A stretch of 64,000 bases of DNA from Halanaerobiales bacterium (GCA_016278485.1 JADQBT010000002.1:1-64000); one strand, 5' to 3'; counted from the first letter of the stretch, positions 38,858 to 49,328 are shown. The notes: generated by a model from the letters alone, not told the origin. Numbers and translations: made by a program.

Positions 38858-40663
38858 ATGAATAAAAAAGAAATTATTAATTTAGCCGTTATAGCGCATG
38901 TAGATGCAGGTAAATCAACTTTGGTTGATGCTTTTTTAAATCAAAGTGGGATTTTTCGTGAAAATGAAGAAATTGTAGATTGTGTAATGGATAGTAATGA
39001 TATTGAGCGAGAACGGGGTATTACTATCTATTCGAAAAATTGTGCCATTGAATATAATGGGGTTAAGATTAATATTGTAGATACTCCAGGACATGCTGAC
39101 TTTTCTTCTGAAGTAGAGCGTGTAATTAAAGCAGTTGATTCAGTAATATTAATAGTCGACGCCAGTGAAGGTCCAATGCCACAGACACGTTTTGTTTTGA
39201 AAAAGTCATTGGAAAAAGGTATTAAACCAATTGTATTTATCAATAAAATTGATAAAAGTAGTGAAAGAGCTGAAGAAGTTATTGATATGGTGTTAGATCT
39301 TTTTATTGATCTTGATGCAAATGATAATCAATTAGAGTTTCCAGTAATTTTTGGGATAGCAAAAGAAGGTATAGCTAGATATGATCTTGAAGATGATAGC
39401 CAGGATTTATCCCCTTTGTTTGAAACAATAATTGAAAATGTAAATACTTATCCAGATTATAATGACCAACCATTACAGATGCAGGTTTATGATCTTGCCT
39501 ATGATGATTATCTTGGTAGAATAGGAATTGGCCGTATCTATCGGGGTAAAATGATAGATGGTCAAAAAGTAGGTATTTATAAAAGAGATGGTTCTGAACA
39601 GAAAGGCAAACTAAGTAAATTATCTGTATATGAAGGGCTAAATCAAATTGCAGTTGAAGAAGCAAATAGTGGAGAAATTGTTGCAATAGCTGGAATACCA
39701 GATATATCAATTGGTGAGACCGTCTGCGAACCAGATAATATATTACCTTTGCCTATGATTGAAATTGAAGAACCAACTTTAGCAATGCATTTTTTGATTA
39801 ATGATTCTCCGTTTGCTGGACTTGAAGGCGAATATCTAACCACAAGACACTTGAAGGCAAGGTTAGAAAGAGAACTAGAAGTTAATGTTGGGCTAAGAGT
39901 TGAAAAAGCGGAAGAGAGTGAAGCTTATAAAGTTTCTGGGCGAGGAGAACTTCATTTATCCATTCTACTTGAAAACATGCGGCGAGAAGGTTATGAAATT
40001 TCTGTATCTAAACCTGAAGTCTTAATGCATCGGGAAGATGGCAAACTTGTTGAGCCGATTGAGAGAGTGATCATTGATGTTCCCGAAAAATATTCAGGGA
40101 CTATAATTTCTAAGCTTAATCAAAGAAAAGGGATTATGCATTCTATGTTGGCAGAGAATGATTATGTGAATTTAGAATTTTTAGTACCTACTAGAGGTTT
40201 AATTGGTTTTCGTAGTGAATTTATTAATGATACTAGTGGAGAAGGTACTCTAGTCCGCTCCTTTGATCGTTTTGAACCACATAAAGGTGAGGTGCCACAA
40301 CGTAAGAACGGTGTCTTGATTTCTAATAGTGCTGGTACAGTAATGGCTTATGCATTATCAAGTTTAAGTGAACGGGGTATATTATTTGTTGAACCAGGTA
40401 CCAAAGTTTATGCAGGTATGATAATTGGTTTAAATAATAGAGATAATGATTTAACAGTTAATCCTTGTAAGAGTAAGAAACTTACTAATATGCGAGCATC
40501 TGGCTCAGATGACAGTGTTATATTAGCACCCGCGAAGAAATTTACCTTAGAAACGGCTTTGGAATTTATTAATGATGATGAATTAGTAGAAGTCACACCT
40601 AAGGCAATTCGTTTGCGCAAAAAAATTCTTAATGAAAAAATGAGAATGAGAAAAAGCAAATAA
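38858..40663 (+). CDS. typA: GTP-binding translation factor TypA/BipA
   Basis: This 601-residue ribosome-binding GTPase has the G domain with P-loop AHVDAGKST, switch-[11 protein letters not shown] and NKID. The EF-G-like domains II, III and V follow, then the TypA-specific C-terminal domain ([25 protein letters not shown] and [12 protein letters not shown]). TypA aids ribosome assembly, often under stress. I chose the ATG at 38858, since the upstream ATG at 38813 lies before the AAAGGG site. It forms its own unit, followed 27 bases later by a yccF-like gene. Confidence 0.94.
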   Translation: MNKKEIINLAVIAHVDAGKSTLVDAFLNQSGIFRENEEIVDCVMDSNDIERERGITIYSKNCAIEYNGVKINIVDTPGHADFSSEVERVIKAVDSVILIVDASEGPMPQTRFVLKKSLEKGIKPIVFINKIDKSSERAEEVIDMVLDLFIDLDANDNQLEFPVIFGIAKEGIARYDLEDDSQDLSPLFETIIENVNTYPDYNDQPLQMQVYDLAYDDYLGRIGIGRIYRGKMIDGQKVGIYKRDGSEQKGKLSKLSVYEGLNQIAVEEANSGEIVAIAGIPDISIGETVCEPDNILPLPMIEIEEPTLAMHFLINDSPFAGLEGEYLTTRHLKARLERELEVNVGLRVEKAEESEAYKVSGRGELHLSILLENMRREGYEISVSKPEVLMHREDGKLVEPIERVIIDVPEKYSGTIISKLNQRKGIMHSMLAENDYVNLEFLVPTRGLIGFRSEFINDTSGEGTLVRSFDRFEPHKGEVPQRKNGVLISNSAGTVMAYALSSLSERGILFVEPGTKVYAGMIIGLNNRDNDLTVNPCKSKKLTNMRASGSDDSVILAPAKKFTLETALEFINDDELVEVTPKAIRLRKKILNEKMRMRKSK

Positions 40664-40690
40664 GTTTTAATAAGACAGGAGGTTAATCAG

Positions 40691-41053
40691 ATGTCACTTT
40701 TAGGTAATATTATCTGGTTTATTTTTGGTGGATTTTTTGAAGCAGTAGCTTGGTGGTTTGCAGGAATATTATGGTATATTTCTATAATTGGTATTCCAGT
40801 TGGAAGACAATGTTTTAAAATGGCTAAATTGCAGTTGGCTCCTTTTGGCAAGCAGGTAGTTGACAGAGGCACTAAACCGCTGGGGATGATAGCAAATATC
40901 ATCTGGTTAGTTTTTTTTGGTTGGGAATTAGCTTTAATGAATTTAATTTCAGCTTTAATATTTGCAATTACTATTGTTGGTTTGCCATTTGCTAAACAAA
41001 ATTTAAAACTTGCGGCTGTTGCATTTATGCCGTTTGGCAAAGATATAAGATAA
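40691..41053 (+). CDS. YccF-domain inner membrane protein
   Basis: This 120-residue protein has two copies of the YccF domain (PF03733), each with a hydrophobic segment and a PFG motif: GNIIWFIFGGF with KLQLAPFGK, and ANIIWLVFFGW with AVAFMPFGK. The function is unknown. AGGAGG lies 7 bases before the ATG. It closely follows typA. Confidence 0.9.
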   Translation: MSLLGNIIWFIFGGFFEAVAWWFAGILWYISIIGIPVGRQCFKMAKLQLAPFGKQVVDRGTKPLGMIANIIWLVFFGWELALMNLISALIFAITIVGLPFAKQNLKLAAVAFMPFGKDIR

Positions 41054-41178
41054 TAAGCAAAATAATCACAAATAAAATACAAATAAGCTGAATATCTCTT
41101 GTCAAATTTTCTAGAAAATGATATAATGTTGGAGTTTGCGTGACAACAATATTATAAATATTCTAGGAGGAAGTTAGA

Positions 41179-41778
41179 GTGAAAAATTCGTTAACAGAAG
41201 ATGGTGCTAGTTTAATTTCAATGACTGATAATTATGCCAATCCTGCACCTTTAGGTTTACTCGGATTCGGTATGACAACTATTTTATTAAATATTCACAA
41301 TGCAGGATTTTTTGATTTAGGAAGTATGATTTTAGCAATGGGTATCTTTTATGGGGGGATGGCTCAAGTTATTGCTGGTATTATGGAATGGAAAAAAAAT
41401 AATACCTTTGGAACAACAGCTTTTACTTCATATGGTTTTTTCTGGTTATCTTTTGTAGGACTAATTGTTATGCCTGAACTAGGTTGGATAGAAGCGCCAG
41501 CTAATGGTGCATTAGTAGCATATTTGTTTATGTGGGGTTTATTTACTTTTGCTATGTATATTGCTTCACTGAAACTTAATAAAGCTACTCAATTTGTGTT
41601 TGGATCACTAACAATTTTATTCTTTTTATTAGCTTTAGGTGATGCCACTGGAAGTACCTTTATCAAGCAACTTGCCGGCTTTGAAGGAATTATATGTGGT
41701 TTTTCTGCTGTTTATACAGCTCTAGCACAGGTTCTAAATGAGGTTTATGCTAAAACTGTTCTTCCACTCGGAGAATAA
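41179..41778 (+). CDS. Acetate/succinate transporter, GPR1/FUN34/YaaH family
   Basis: This 199-residue protein has six membrane segments and the family signature [11 protein letters not shown] near the N-terminus. SatP/YaaH relatives move acetate and succinate with protons through a hexameric pore. The start is GTG after AGGAGG. Acetate transport fits a fermentative anaerobe. The gene stands alone between a promoter region and a terminator. Confidence 0.93.
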   Translation: MKNSLTEDGASLISMTDNYANPAPLGLLGFGMTTILLNIHNAGFFDLGSMILAMGIFYGGMAQVIAGIMEWKKNNTFGTTAFTSYGFFWLSFVGLIVMPELGWIEAPANGALVAYLFMWGLFTFAMYIASLKLNKATQFVFGSLTILFFLLALGDATGSTFIKQLAGFEGIICGFSAVYTALAQVLNEVYAKTVLPLGE

Positions 41779-41807
41779 CAATAATTAATTAAATAGCTAA
41801 ATTTGAG

Positions 41808-41836
41808 CAGGATTCTTTTAGGGAATCCTGTTTTTC
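41808..41836 (+). terminator. Terminator of the acetate transporter gene
   Basis: CAGGATTC and GAATCCTG pair around TTTTAGG, followed by TTTTT. Confidence 0.85.
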
Positions 41837-41904
41837 TTTGCAGGAAACTTGCTATAATTAACGAAATATATAGTATAAAAGCAAGTGGGAAATGAGGTTT
41901 TAAG

Positions 41905-43584
41905 ATGGTTAATAATCCCGAAGAACGTCTGGGAGAATTACTCAAAAAATTTAATTATATTAACGATCTAGAATTAAAAGACGCAATCAAGAATCATAAA
42001 AAAAGCAATAAAAGTTTTTCTGAGTTTTTAGTAGACCATGACTATCTTGATGAAGAAGAGCTAATTCATGTCATGGAAATTCAGCTTGGTCTTCCGCGAG
42101 CTGATCTTTATGAATATGTATTGGGACCAAATCTTGCGCAATATATTCCTGAAAATATTGCAAAATATTATAAGGTTGTTCCCCTCCAAAAAAGTGGCAA
42201 TGATTTAAAAGTAGCGATGGCTGAACCTAATGATATAATTGCCATAGATGATATGGCGTTGGCTTCTAATTTAAAAATAAAACCATATATTGCAACCAGA
42301 AAAGAGATTAAACGAGCCCAGGGACTTATATATTCAATGGTGGGCCATAATACTGATGATATTTTCGCGAATCTATCTGATAATCGCGAAGATGATCAGA
42401 TAGAACTTGATGAATTAAAAGAAATGGTTGAAGATGCTCCGATTGTACAATTGACTAATGTAATAATTAATGAAGCTGTCCAGATGCGGGCTAGTGATAT
42501 TCATATTGAGCCTCAGGAACAAGAAGTAAAAGTGCGTTATCGTATTGATGGAGTATTACGTGAAAACATGATAGTCCCTAAATACTCACAGCAGGCATTC
42601 ATATCAAGGATTAAGATTATGGCTGGTCTGGATATCACAAAAAGAAAAACACCTCAAGATGGACGGGTTAAACTTAATTTAAGTGGACTGGAAGTTGATA
42701 TGCGTGTATCTACTTTACCAACTGTGCATGGGGAAAGTGTTGTTATTAGAGTACTAGAAAAAAATGATAATTTATTAAATATAGCTAAACTTGGCTTTAG
42801 TGATAAAAATCTATCTGTTTTTAAACAAATGGTATATAATCCGCATGGCATTATACTAGCAACAGGCCCTACTGGTAGTGGTAAGTCAACTACTTTATTT
42901 GCAGTTTTAAATGAATTGAATTCTGTTGAAAAGAAATTAATCACTATTGAAGATCCGGTTGAATATCAGTTGCGGGGAATCAATCAGGTACAAGTCAATC
43001 CACAGGCTGGTCTAAGCTTTGCTAAAACACTGAGATCAATTTTGCGACAAGATCCGGATATAATTATGGTTGGTGAGGTTAGAGATGAAGAGACAGCTAT
43101 GATTTCAGTTCGCGCTGCGCTGACTGGCCATCTTGTTTTAAGTTCACTGCATACTAATGATGCTGTTAGTTCAATTACTAGGCTTGTTGAAATGGGAGTG
43201 CCAGCATATTTGGTAGCATCTACTTTAAGAGGTGTTATCGCTCAGAGATTAGTACGTAGATTATGTAGCAATTGTAAGGAAGAATATTCTCCAGATGAAA
43301 AAGAATTTAAATTGCTAGCATTAAAACCTGGAGAAAAGCTCTATAAAGCAAAAGGCTGTTCTAAGTGTAATGCAACAGGTTATAGCGGAAGATTAGCAGT
43401 CCAGGAAGTTTTAAAAATAGATGATGATTTAGCAAAAATGATTGCAAATAACAAGGGTAAACAAGAAATTAAAGAGCTAGCTATTGAAAAAGGGATGATT
43501 ACTTTATTAGATGATGCAAAATATAAAGTTATAAAAGGATTGACATCTTATGAAGAATTAGAAAGAGTTATTGTTAAACTTTAA
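41905..43584 (+). CDS. pilB: Type IV pilus / type II secretion assembly ATPase PilB
   Basis: This 559-residue GspE/PilB ATPase has the N-terminal MshEN-type domain (1-150), then the ATPase with Walker A GPTGSGKST, Asp box ITIEDPVEYQL, Walker B PDIIMVGEVRDEETA and the His box TGHLVLSSLHTND. A zinc-binding CSNCKEE and CSKCNATGYSGR follow. It powers pilus extension or pseudopilus assembly. No pilC, pilT or pilin gene is adjacent. GAGG precedes the ATG. Confidence 0.93.
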   Translation: MVNNPEERLGELLKKFNYINDLELKDAIKNHKKSNKSFSEFLVDHDYLDEEELIHVMEIQLGLPRADLYEYVLGPNLAQYIPENIAKYYKVVPLQKSGNDLKVAMAEPNDIIAIDDMALASNLKIKPYIATRKEIKRAQGLIYSMVGHNTDDIFANLSDNREDDQIELDELKEMVEDAPIVQLTNVIINEAVQMRASDIHIEPQEQEVKVRYRIDGVLRENMIVPKYSQQAFISRIKIMAGLDITKRKTPQDGRVKLNLSGLEVDMRVSTLPTVHGESVVIRVLEKNDNLLNIAKLGFSDKNLSVFKQMVYNPHGIILATGPTGSGKSTTLFAVLNELNSVEKKLITIEDPVEYQLRGINQVQVNPQAGLSFAKTLRSILRQDPDIIMVGEVRDEETAMISVRAALTGHLVLSSLHTNDAVSSITRLVEMGVPAYLVASTLRGVIAQRLVRRLCSNCKEEYSPDEKEFKLLALKPGEKLYKAKGCSKCNATGYSGRLAVQEVLKIDDDLAKMIANNKGKQEIKELAIEKGMITLLDDAKYKVIKGLTSYEELERVIVKL

Positions 43585-44768
43585 TCTTTAAGATTATTGA
43601 TAACAATATTTGCTTTTCTTACTGCAGCAAAATATGTATTTCTCAAAGAATTAAAATCTATTGCATATTCATCAGTTATTTTTCTTAGTTCAGACCAATT
43701 AGCTTCTTCATAAGCGGTTATTAGTTTATAGATATCACCCATCACACCTTCTTTATGCATGATAGCCTGTTTTGTTTCTACAGCGATTGGTAGCTTAGAG
43801 AAGATTTCGGACCTATTTGTACTTAATATTACATCTATAAGTGAAAAGAGACCCATTAAAAACAGATTAAACTGCTTATCCTTAATCGAAAATAATTCTG
43901 CAAGGTCTTCAGCAAAATGAGCTCTAATCAGAGAATATTCGAATAAAATATCAGGTTTGTCTTCATTTAAGCCCCGCATTATTTTCATGGATATCCATTT
44001 TTTAAAATCATTTAAACCAAGTAGAACGAGAGCCTGGCGAATTGATTGAATTTCCTGACGGAAGCCAAAATAGGCAGAGTTGATTAATCTAAACATGTTA
44101 TAAGAAAGAGAGATATCATTTTTAATAATATATTCTATTTTGTCAAAATCAGGTTCTTTTTTATTGATTTCTCTAAGTAGATTGAGATAGTTTAGTTTAA
44201 AAGACGGTAAATTATTTGCAGTTAAGGCTGGCTTTTTATAAAATGTTCCCGCAAAATATTTAAAACCGGCTTCTTTGGCTCTAGCAAATTCTCTATTTGA
44301 AGTAATATTAGCTGCTATTAGTGCTATCTTGTTATTTTTCAGAATAGTTAAATTTTCCTTTTGTTTAATTGATAAGCGTTCTTTGAAATCAACTTTTATA
44401 TAATCAAGATAGTTTGAAAGTTGCTCAATATTTTCATCTAAAATAAAATCAGTTATTAAAATAGAAAATCCATTTTCTTTTAAATTTTTAGAGATATAGT
44501 TTAAGTTTTCGATACTAACATAATTATTATAAATAGATACACCAATTTTATTGCGAGAAAAAGAATTTATAGTTTCTTCTTTGAATATTTCATCTTTAAT
44601 ATTAAAAAAGATCTTATTTTCTAAATTGATATTACTATATTTAGATGCAATTTCTTTTAAAGAATTATCTTCAAAATTATCATCTTTGTTGACTTCAGAT
44701 TGAGTTTCATAAAAGACAACTTGTTTTTTAGCATTTAAAATAGGTTTTCTTGTTAATAATAGATCCAT
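43581..44768 (-). CDS. Degenerate EAL plus HDOD signalling protein
   Basis: This is a 395-residue cytoplasmic protein of the YuxH type. Residues 1-190 resemble an EAL domain that has lost its catalytic EAL signature (the core reads ILITDFILDEN). Residues 195-395 form an HDOD domain (DISLSYNMFRLINSAYFG, IRQALVLLGLNDFKKWISM). Such proteins tie c-di-GMP signalling to other outputs without hydrolysing it. It converges on pilB with a 4-base overlap, which hints at a link with pilus control. GGGGAG precedes the ATG. Confidence 0.85.
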   Translation of the reverse strand: MDLLLTRKPILNAKKQVVFYETQSEVNKDDNFEDNSLKEIASKYSNINLENKIFFNIKDEIFKEETINSFSRNKIGVSIYNNYVSIENLNYISKNLKENGFSILITDFILDENIEQLSNYLDYIKVDFKERLSIKQKENLTILKNNKIALIAANITSNREFARAKEAGFKYFAGTFYKKPALTANNLPSFKLNYLNLLREINKKEPDFDKIEYIIKNDISLSYNMFRLINSAYFGFRQEIQSIRQALVLLGLNDFKKWISMKIMRGLNEDKPDILFEYSLIRAHFAEDLAELFSIKDKQFNLFLMGLFSLIDVILSTNRSEIFSKLPIAVETKQAIMHKEGVMGDIYKLITAYEEANWSELRKITDEYAIDFNSLRNTYFAAVRKANIVINNLKD

Positions 44769-44912
44769 TGTTATATCTCCCCTTAATCTACTAATTCTCT
44801 ACAAAATTTATTTTACCTTTAATATAAATAACTAAATTTAAAGAATAGTGATAAAATGGAAGATTTTTAAAAGTAGAGGCTGCCAGGATGGGCTAAAGGC
44901 AGCCAGAGTGAT

Positions 44913-45122
44913 TTATTTTTTCTTAATCATGACAGAGGTAGATTTAATCATGGCTTCAACTTGATCACCTTTGCTTAATCCCATTTCATTGACAGATTCA
45001 TTTGTGATGATTGATGAAATTGTTTGTTGATTACCGATATCAACTTCTACCTGGGCCATGATATTATCTTTAGTTATATTTGTTATTTTTCCTTTTATTT
45101 TGTTTCTAGCACTATTACTCAT
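44913..45122 (-). CDS. Molbindin (TOBE/Mop domain protein)
   Basis: This 69-residue protein is a single Mop domain (SARNKIKGKITNITKDNI), as in molybdate-binding molbindins, which assemble into hexamers that store molybdate or tungstate. No mod transporter gene is nearby. AAGGAGG lies before the ATG. A GGCTGCC/GGCAGCC hairpin at 44879-44905 lies behind it but lacks a T-run. Confidence 0.93.
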   Translation of the reverse strand: MSNSARNKIKGKITNITKDNIMAQVEVDIGNQQTISSIITNESVNEMGLSKGDQVEAMIKSTSVMIKKK

Positions 45123-45315
45123 CTAGTTAACCTCCTTGTAATTTTATTATTAACTGTTTTTATCTTAATTATTTGTAAAAAAGGGTTTGCAGAGAAGCAT
45201 TATTGTATATAATATTTAATGGTGGGGTAAGGTGGCTTAGTAGGGTCAGGCTAATTATATTTTATTGTTATTTTAGCATTATCTAATTATCTTTGGAAAG
45301 TAGAGGTGAATAGTT

Positions 45316-45702
45316 ATTTTCTATTTATTATTAATAGTTACGTTTTTAGTGGCGCTTTTTGTTTGTTATCTAGTCACTAAAATTTTTGGAGATTCTGTTT
45401 ATCAAATATTAAATGTCATTGTTCCTGAGGCTATAAATGAAGCATGGGTAAAATATATTAAATTTGCTATTTATGTAGTTGGTATATCTGGTGGAGTGAG
45501 AGTCTGGGAGATTGAAAAGTATATTACCTCCCAAATTAGGGGAAGAGAAGTTGTACCACTTACTATGGAGCGCTGGACACTTGAAATATATCGGACTTTA
45601 ATAGGATCTTTAAAGAGCATTGCCACAGTATTACTTGTGTTTTTTGTATTTACTTTAATAGCCTATCTTGTTTTGAAAGTTTTTAATGCTAAAAGAAGTT
45701 AA
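45316..45702 (+). CDS. Small membrane protein of unknown function, probable ATT start
   Basis: The conventional frame begins at GTG 45349 in the middle of a membrane helix and has no ribosome-binding site. AGAGGTG at 45302-45308 sits 7 bases before an in-frame ATT at 45316, and starting there restores a complete helix (FYLLLIVTFLVALFVCYLV). The protein is then 128 residues, with hydrophobic segments near 3-22, 45-65 and 100-125 and a charged middle. I recognise no family. It is followed 24 bases later by the AlkD gene. Confidence 0.6.
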   Translation: MFYLLLIVTFLVALFVCYLVTKIFGDSVYQILNVIVPEAINEAWVKYIKFAIYVVGISGGVRVWEIEKYITSQIRGREVVPLTMERWTLEIYRTLIGSLKSIATVLLVFFVFTLIAYLVLKVFNAKRS

Positions 45703-45726
45703 ACAGTAGGGGGTATGAAAGGTTAT

Positions 45727-46395
45727 ATGAATGACTGGATAAAGTCAGTTAAGGGGATATTTGAAGATCATCGTCATCCTGAGCAAGCCGAAGGGATGGA
45801 AAGATATATGCGAGATAAATTTAAATTTTATGGTATCAAGAGTAAGGAGCGCAGAAAATTAACAAGAACTTTCTTAAACGATACGAAAAACTTTAAGCAA
45901 AAAGAATTAACAAATATTTGTTTGGCTTTATGGGAGCTGCCGGAAAGGGAGTATCAACATTTTGTAGTAGATATTTTAAAAAGAAGAGTTAATAACTTAG
46001 ATGAGAAGGGAATTAATCTACTGGAAAAGTTGATAACTAATAAATCCTGGTGGGATACAGTTGATATGTTAGCAACAAATATTAGCGGAAAGTACTTTAA
46101 AAAATATCCTGTGCAAATAAAACCTGTTACTCAGAACTGGATTGAGTCAGATAATATTTGGTTAAACAGATCAGCAATTCTCTTTCAATTAAAATATAAG
46201 GAAGAAACTGATGTTGACTTATTATTAAAATATATTAAAATTAAGTTAGATTCTGATGAGTTTTTTATCCAGAAAGCAATTGGTTGGGTATTACGTGAAT
46301 ATGCTAAGACTGACCCGGAATTAATTTATAATTTTGTGCAAAATAATGATTTAGCCAGTTTAAGTAGAAGAGAAGCACTAAAAAATATCAAGTAG
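45727..46395 (+). CDS. AlkD-like DNA alkylation repair glycosylase
   Basis: This 222-residue HEAT-repeat glycosylase is predicted to remove bulky or cationic alkylated bases. Family marks are KSWWDTVDMLA, DNIWLNRSAILFQLKY and FFIQKAIGWVLREYAK, which hold the DNA-gripping Trp and Asp residues of AlkD. The start is uncertain: the ATG at 45715 is only 2 bases from GGGGG, and the ATG at 45727 fits the family N-terminus (MNDWIKSVKGIFE) better. Confidence 0.9.
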   Translation: MNDWIKSVKGIFEDHRHPEQAEGMERYMRDKFKFYGIKSKERRKLTRTFLNDTKNFKQKELTNICLALWELPEREYQHFVVDILKRRVNNLDEKGINLLEKLITNKSWWDTVDMLATNISGKYFKKYPVQIKPVTQNWIESDNIWLNRSAILFQLKYKEETDVDLLLKYIKIKLDSDEFFIQKAIGWVLREYAKTDPELIYNFVQNNDLASLSRREALKNIK

Positions 46396-46415
46396 AAAGA
46401 AAGGAAAATGTCCTG

Positions 46416-49328
46416 GTGAAATACATATTTAAAAAATTAATGCTAGTTTTGCTATTAATATCTTTAATATTTCTTACATTTCCAGTAGAAACTGGAGCAG
46501 TTGAAATTGAATTTTGGACAATAAATTTACAACCTGAATTTAACGACTATTTTGCTGAAATGTTTAGTATTTATGAAAATGATAATCCAGGTGTGAAAAT
46601 TATTTGGCAGGACATGCCTTTTTCTGCAGTTAAACAAAAATTAATTTATCAATCAAGTGGTGATCAGGTGCCAGATCTGGTTAATTTAAATACTGAGATG
46701 GCGCTTGATTTACAAAGCAAGAATCTTTTATCTGCAGTTGATCAATTATCAATAAATATAGCAGACGAATATTTTGCTGGTATTTGGGAGGCTACTACTG
46801 TTGGGGAGCATGCCTATGCTTATCCCTGGTATCTATCAACAAAGGTGTTATTATATAATAAGGAAATTTTCAGATTAGCTGGTCTGGATCCTGCTTTACC
46901 ACCTGAAAACATGGACGATATTGAAAAATACAGTCGTCAAATCAGACATGAAACCGGTTTATATGGTTATATGCCCCAGGTAAATATTCTACAGGAGTTT
47001 ATAAAAGAGGGAATAGATCTTTTTGCTAATCAGGCAAAGACTGAAGTGGGTTTTTATAGTAAAGAGGCTGTAGAGCTGGTAAATAGCTATGCAAACTTGC
47101 GCAAATATGACCTTATACCAGCCAGTAGTTTATCTGGTGGCTTTAATGAGGCTCTACAGATGTTTCAGGAAGGTAGATTGGCAATGTTAGTCAGTGGGCC
47201 CCAGTTTTTAAAAAATATTCAAGAAAAATCACCTATGATCTATGAAAATATTGGTGTAGCGGCTTTACCTACAGGAAGAGCAAGGAAAGTTCACGCTGCC
47301 GCGATGAATCTTGTAATTCCTGTCCAAAGTGAGGTTCCCGTTGAGGCAGCGAAGTTTGCTGAGTTTATGAGTGGAGCTTTTGCTCAGTTAGAATTCAGCA
47401 AAAGGGCAGATATTTTTCCTTCTGCCAGGAAAGCAGTTCAGGATGAATATTTTTTGCAAAAATCTGATCAGCCTGATGTCATGGCTCGTCATGTTGTTGC
47501 AGGTCAATTAGAGTATGTTGAAGATATGAGCTTGACTGTTGAGAAGGCGGGTCAGTTAGTGAATGTCTTAAATGAGGAATTTTCCCGAGCTTTGCATGGC
47601 AAAATTGATGCCCATCAGGCAGTGGAAAATATGGCTGAAAAGTGGTCGCTTATACTAGGAAGTGAGTTTAATCCTAATCCAGTTCTGGTTGAAGAGATAG
47701 ATCTTTTTCTAGAGGAAATCAGGCTGAAAGCTGAAGTTGAGGCTACAGATGCTAATCTTACTGTTAGCAATACGCAGAGTCCTGTTATATTGAAAATCAA
47801 TGCGGCAGAGAGAAAAATTGGCCAGGTTAAAGTTAAGTTGAATCAGATACAAAGCCAATATCAGGATTTACCGGAACAGGAGATTTCCACTTTGCTAACT
47901 GAGGCGGGAAAATTCCTGGGACTGGCCCGGCAGAGTTATCAAAAGAAAAATATTAATGAGCAACAGATTGAAGATTATGCGACTAAAGCATTATCTTTAG
48001 CTGAATCTGCCTATTTGCTGACAATCCAAGTTAATAAGGTGCAGGCTCGAGGTCTCTGGCTTGATCATGGTTCTATTGCTCGGACAAAAGGAGAAGCTGG
48101 ACTAAGGCAGATGATTAGACAGATTGCTCAAAGTAATTTTAATGTTATCTATCCAGAAGTTTTTTATAAGGGATTGACTATTATACCTGATAATGAATTA
48201 TTTAGACAGGATACTATTTTTCAAAATTGGGATGTAGATCCACTAAAGGTAATCATTGATGAAGCTGCTAAATATGAGCTTGAAGTTCACGGTTGGGTCT
48301 GGGTATTTAATGATAATACTTCTGGTAAACCAGGACCAATTTTGCAGGAACATCCAACCTGGGCTGATCAGAATAAAGAGGGAGAGCTAGTTTCTTATCA
48401 TGGAAGTACCTGGTTAAGTCATAGTTGTCCTGAGGTACAGAACTATTTGCTGGCCCGGTATGAATATCTGGTAAAAAATTATCAACTTGCTGGTATTAAT
48501 TTGGATTATATTCGTTTTCCTGAGGAATACCATAATTCATTTGGCTATGATGATTACACAGTTAGGCTTTTTAAAGATAAATATGGATATGACCCACATC
48601 AGATTAAATCTGGTAGCAAAGAGACCAGAGAATGGATGCAATTTAGAGAAGACCTGGTTACAAAGATGGTGATTCTAGTAAGCAAAAAATTGCTCGCTAT
48701 TCAACCTGATTTAATCTTAAGTGCTGATGTTTTACCAGGTGTTGAAGAAGCAAGATTTCGGACTTTGCAGAACTGGGGTTTATGGCTTGAAGAAGGTTAT
48801 CTTGATTATGTTCTACCTATGACATATACGGAAAATCTTTTTTCTGAACTTAAAGACTGGCTTAGTGGTTCGGAGATTAATCGAGAGCAATTACTTTACC
48901 CTGGATTATCTGTTTTCAAGTTGACTCCTGAACAATTACTGGAACAGATTGAACTTGTTAATCAGCTTAATCCATTAGGAGTAAATTTATTTGCTTCAGC
49001 TCATTTAAAAGATGAACATTATCAATTATTGGTCAATGGTCCATTTAGGGAAAAAGCAATAAATCCACATGCTGAACCGACTAAAGCAATCAAATTATTA
49101 ACTGTTGATCTGATCAATAAAATCAACTTTTTGCATGAAAAAAATATCATTAATGATCAACAGTTTAAAATTTTAGAATTAGCAACAGAGGGTATAAGTT
49201 CAAAAAAATCACCTGCAGAATATGAAAAATACAGCAAAAAAATTAATGAATCTGATATTGATCTAACTGTAAATATGGCAATTTTGAGGTATTTAAATAG
49301 TTTAAAAATATTGGCTGAACAATTATAG
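46416..49328 (+). CDS. Fusion: sugar ABC solute-binding domain + GHL10 glycosidase
   Basis: The 970-residue exported protein has a signal peptide (1-28) without a lipobox. Residues 30-410 form a family 1 sugar-binding protein (IEFWTINLQPEFNDYFAEMF, YAYPWYLSTKVLLYNKEIF, FQEGRLAMLVSGPQFL). A coiled linker follows at 430-535. Residues 540-850 form a GHL10/DUF187 hydrolase TIM barrel (RGLWLDHGSIAR, VIYPEVFYKGLT, INLDYIRFPEEY, VLPMTYTEN). The two halves are normally separate proteins. It may capture and cut an extracellular polysaccharide. The start is GTG after AAAGG. No sugar permease genes are adjacent. Confidence 0.85.
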   Translation: MKYIFKKLMLVLLLISLIFLTFPVETGAVEIEFWTINLQPEFNDYFAEMFSIYENDNPGVKIIWQDMPFSAVKQKLIYQSSGDQVPDLVNLNTEMALDLQSKNLLSAVDQLSINIADEYFAGIWEATTVGEHAYAYPWYLSTKVLLYNKEIFRLAGLDPALPPENMDDIEKYSRQIRHETGLYGYMPQVNILQEFIKEGIDLFANQAKTEVGFYSKEAVELVNSYANLRKYDLIPASSLSGGFNEALQMFQEGRLAMLVSGPQFLKNIQEKSPMIYENIGVAALPTGRARKVHAAAMNLVIPVQSEVPVEAAKFAEFMSGAFAQLEFSKRADIFPSARKAVQDEYFLQKSDQPDVMARHVVAGQLEYVEDMSLTVEKAGQLVNVLNEEFSRALHGKIDAHQAVENMAEKWSLILGSEFNPNPVLVEEIDLFLEEIRLKAEVEATDANLTVSNTQSPVILKINAAERKIGQVKVKLNQIQSQYQDLPEQEISTLLTEAGKFLGLARQSYQKKNINEQQIEDYATKALSLAESAYLLTIQVNKVQARGLWLDHGSIARTKGEAGLRQMIRQIAQSNFNVIYPEVFYKGLTIIPDNELFRQDTIFQNWDVDPLKVIIDEAAKYELEVHGWVWVFNDNTSGKPGPILQEHPTWADQNKEGELVSYHGSTWLSHSCPEVQNYLLARYEYLVKNYQLAGINLDYIRFPEEYHNSFGYDDYTVRLFKDKYGYDPHQIKSGSKETREWMQFREDLVTKMVILVSKKLLAIQPDLILSADVLPGVEEARFRTLQNWGLWLEEGYLDYVLPMTYTENLFSELKDWLSGSEINREQLLYPGLSVFKLTPEQLLEQIELVNQLNPLGVNLFASAHLKDEHYQLLVNGPFREKAINPHAEPTKAIKLLTVDLINKINFLHEKNIINDQQFKILELATEGISSKKSPAEYEKYSKKINESDIDLTVNMAILRYLNSLKILAEQL

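Noticed and set aside
44879-44905. Terminator behind the molbindin gene (GGCTGCC/GGCAGCC)
   Set aside because: The stem is only 7 bp and no T-run follows on the minus strand, so it was not listed as a terminator.
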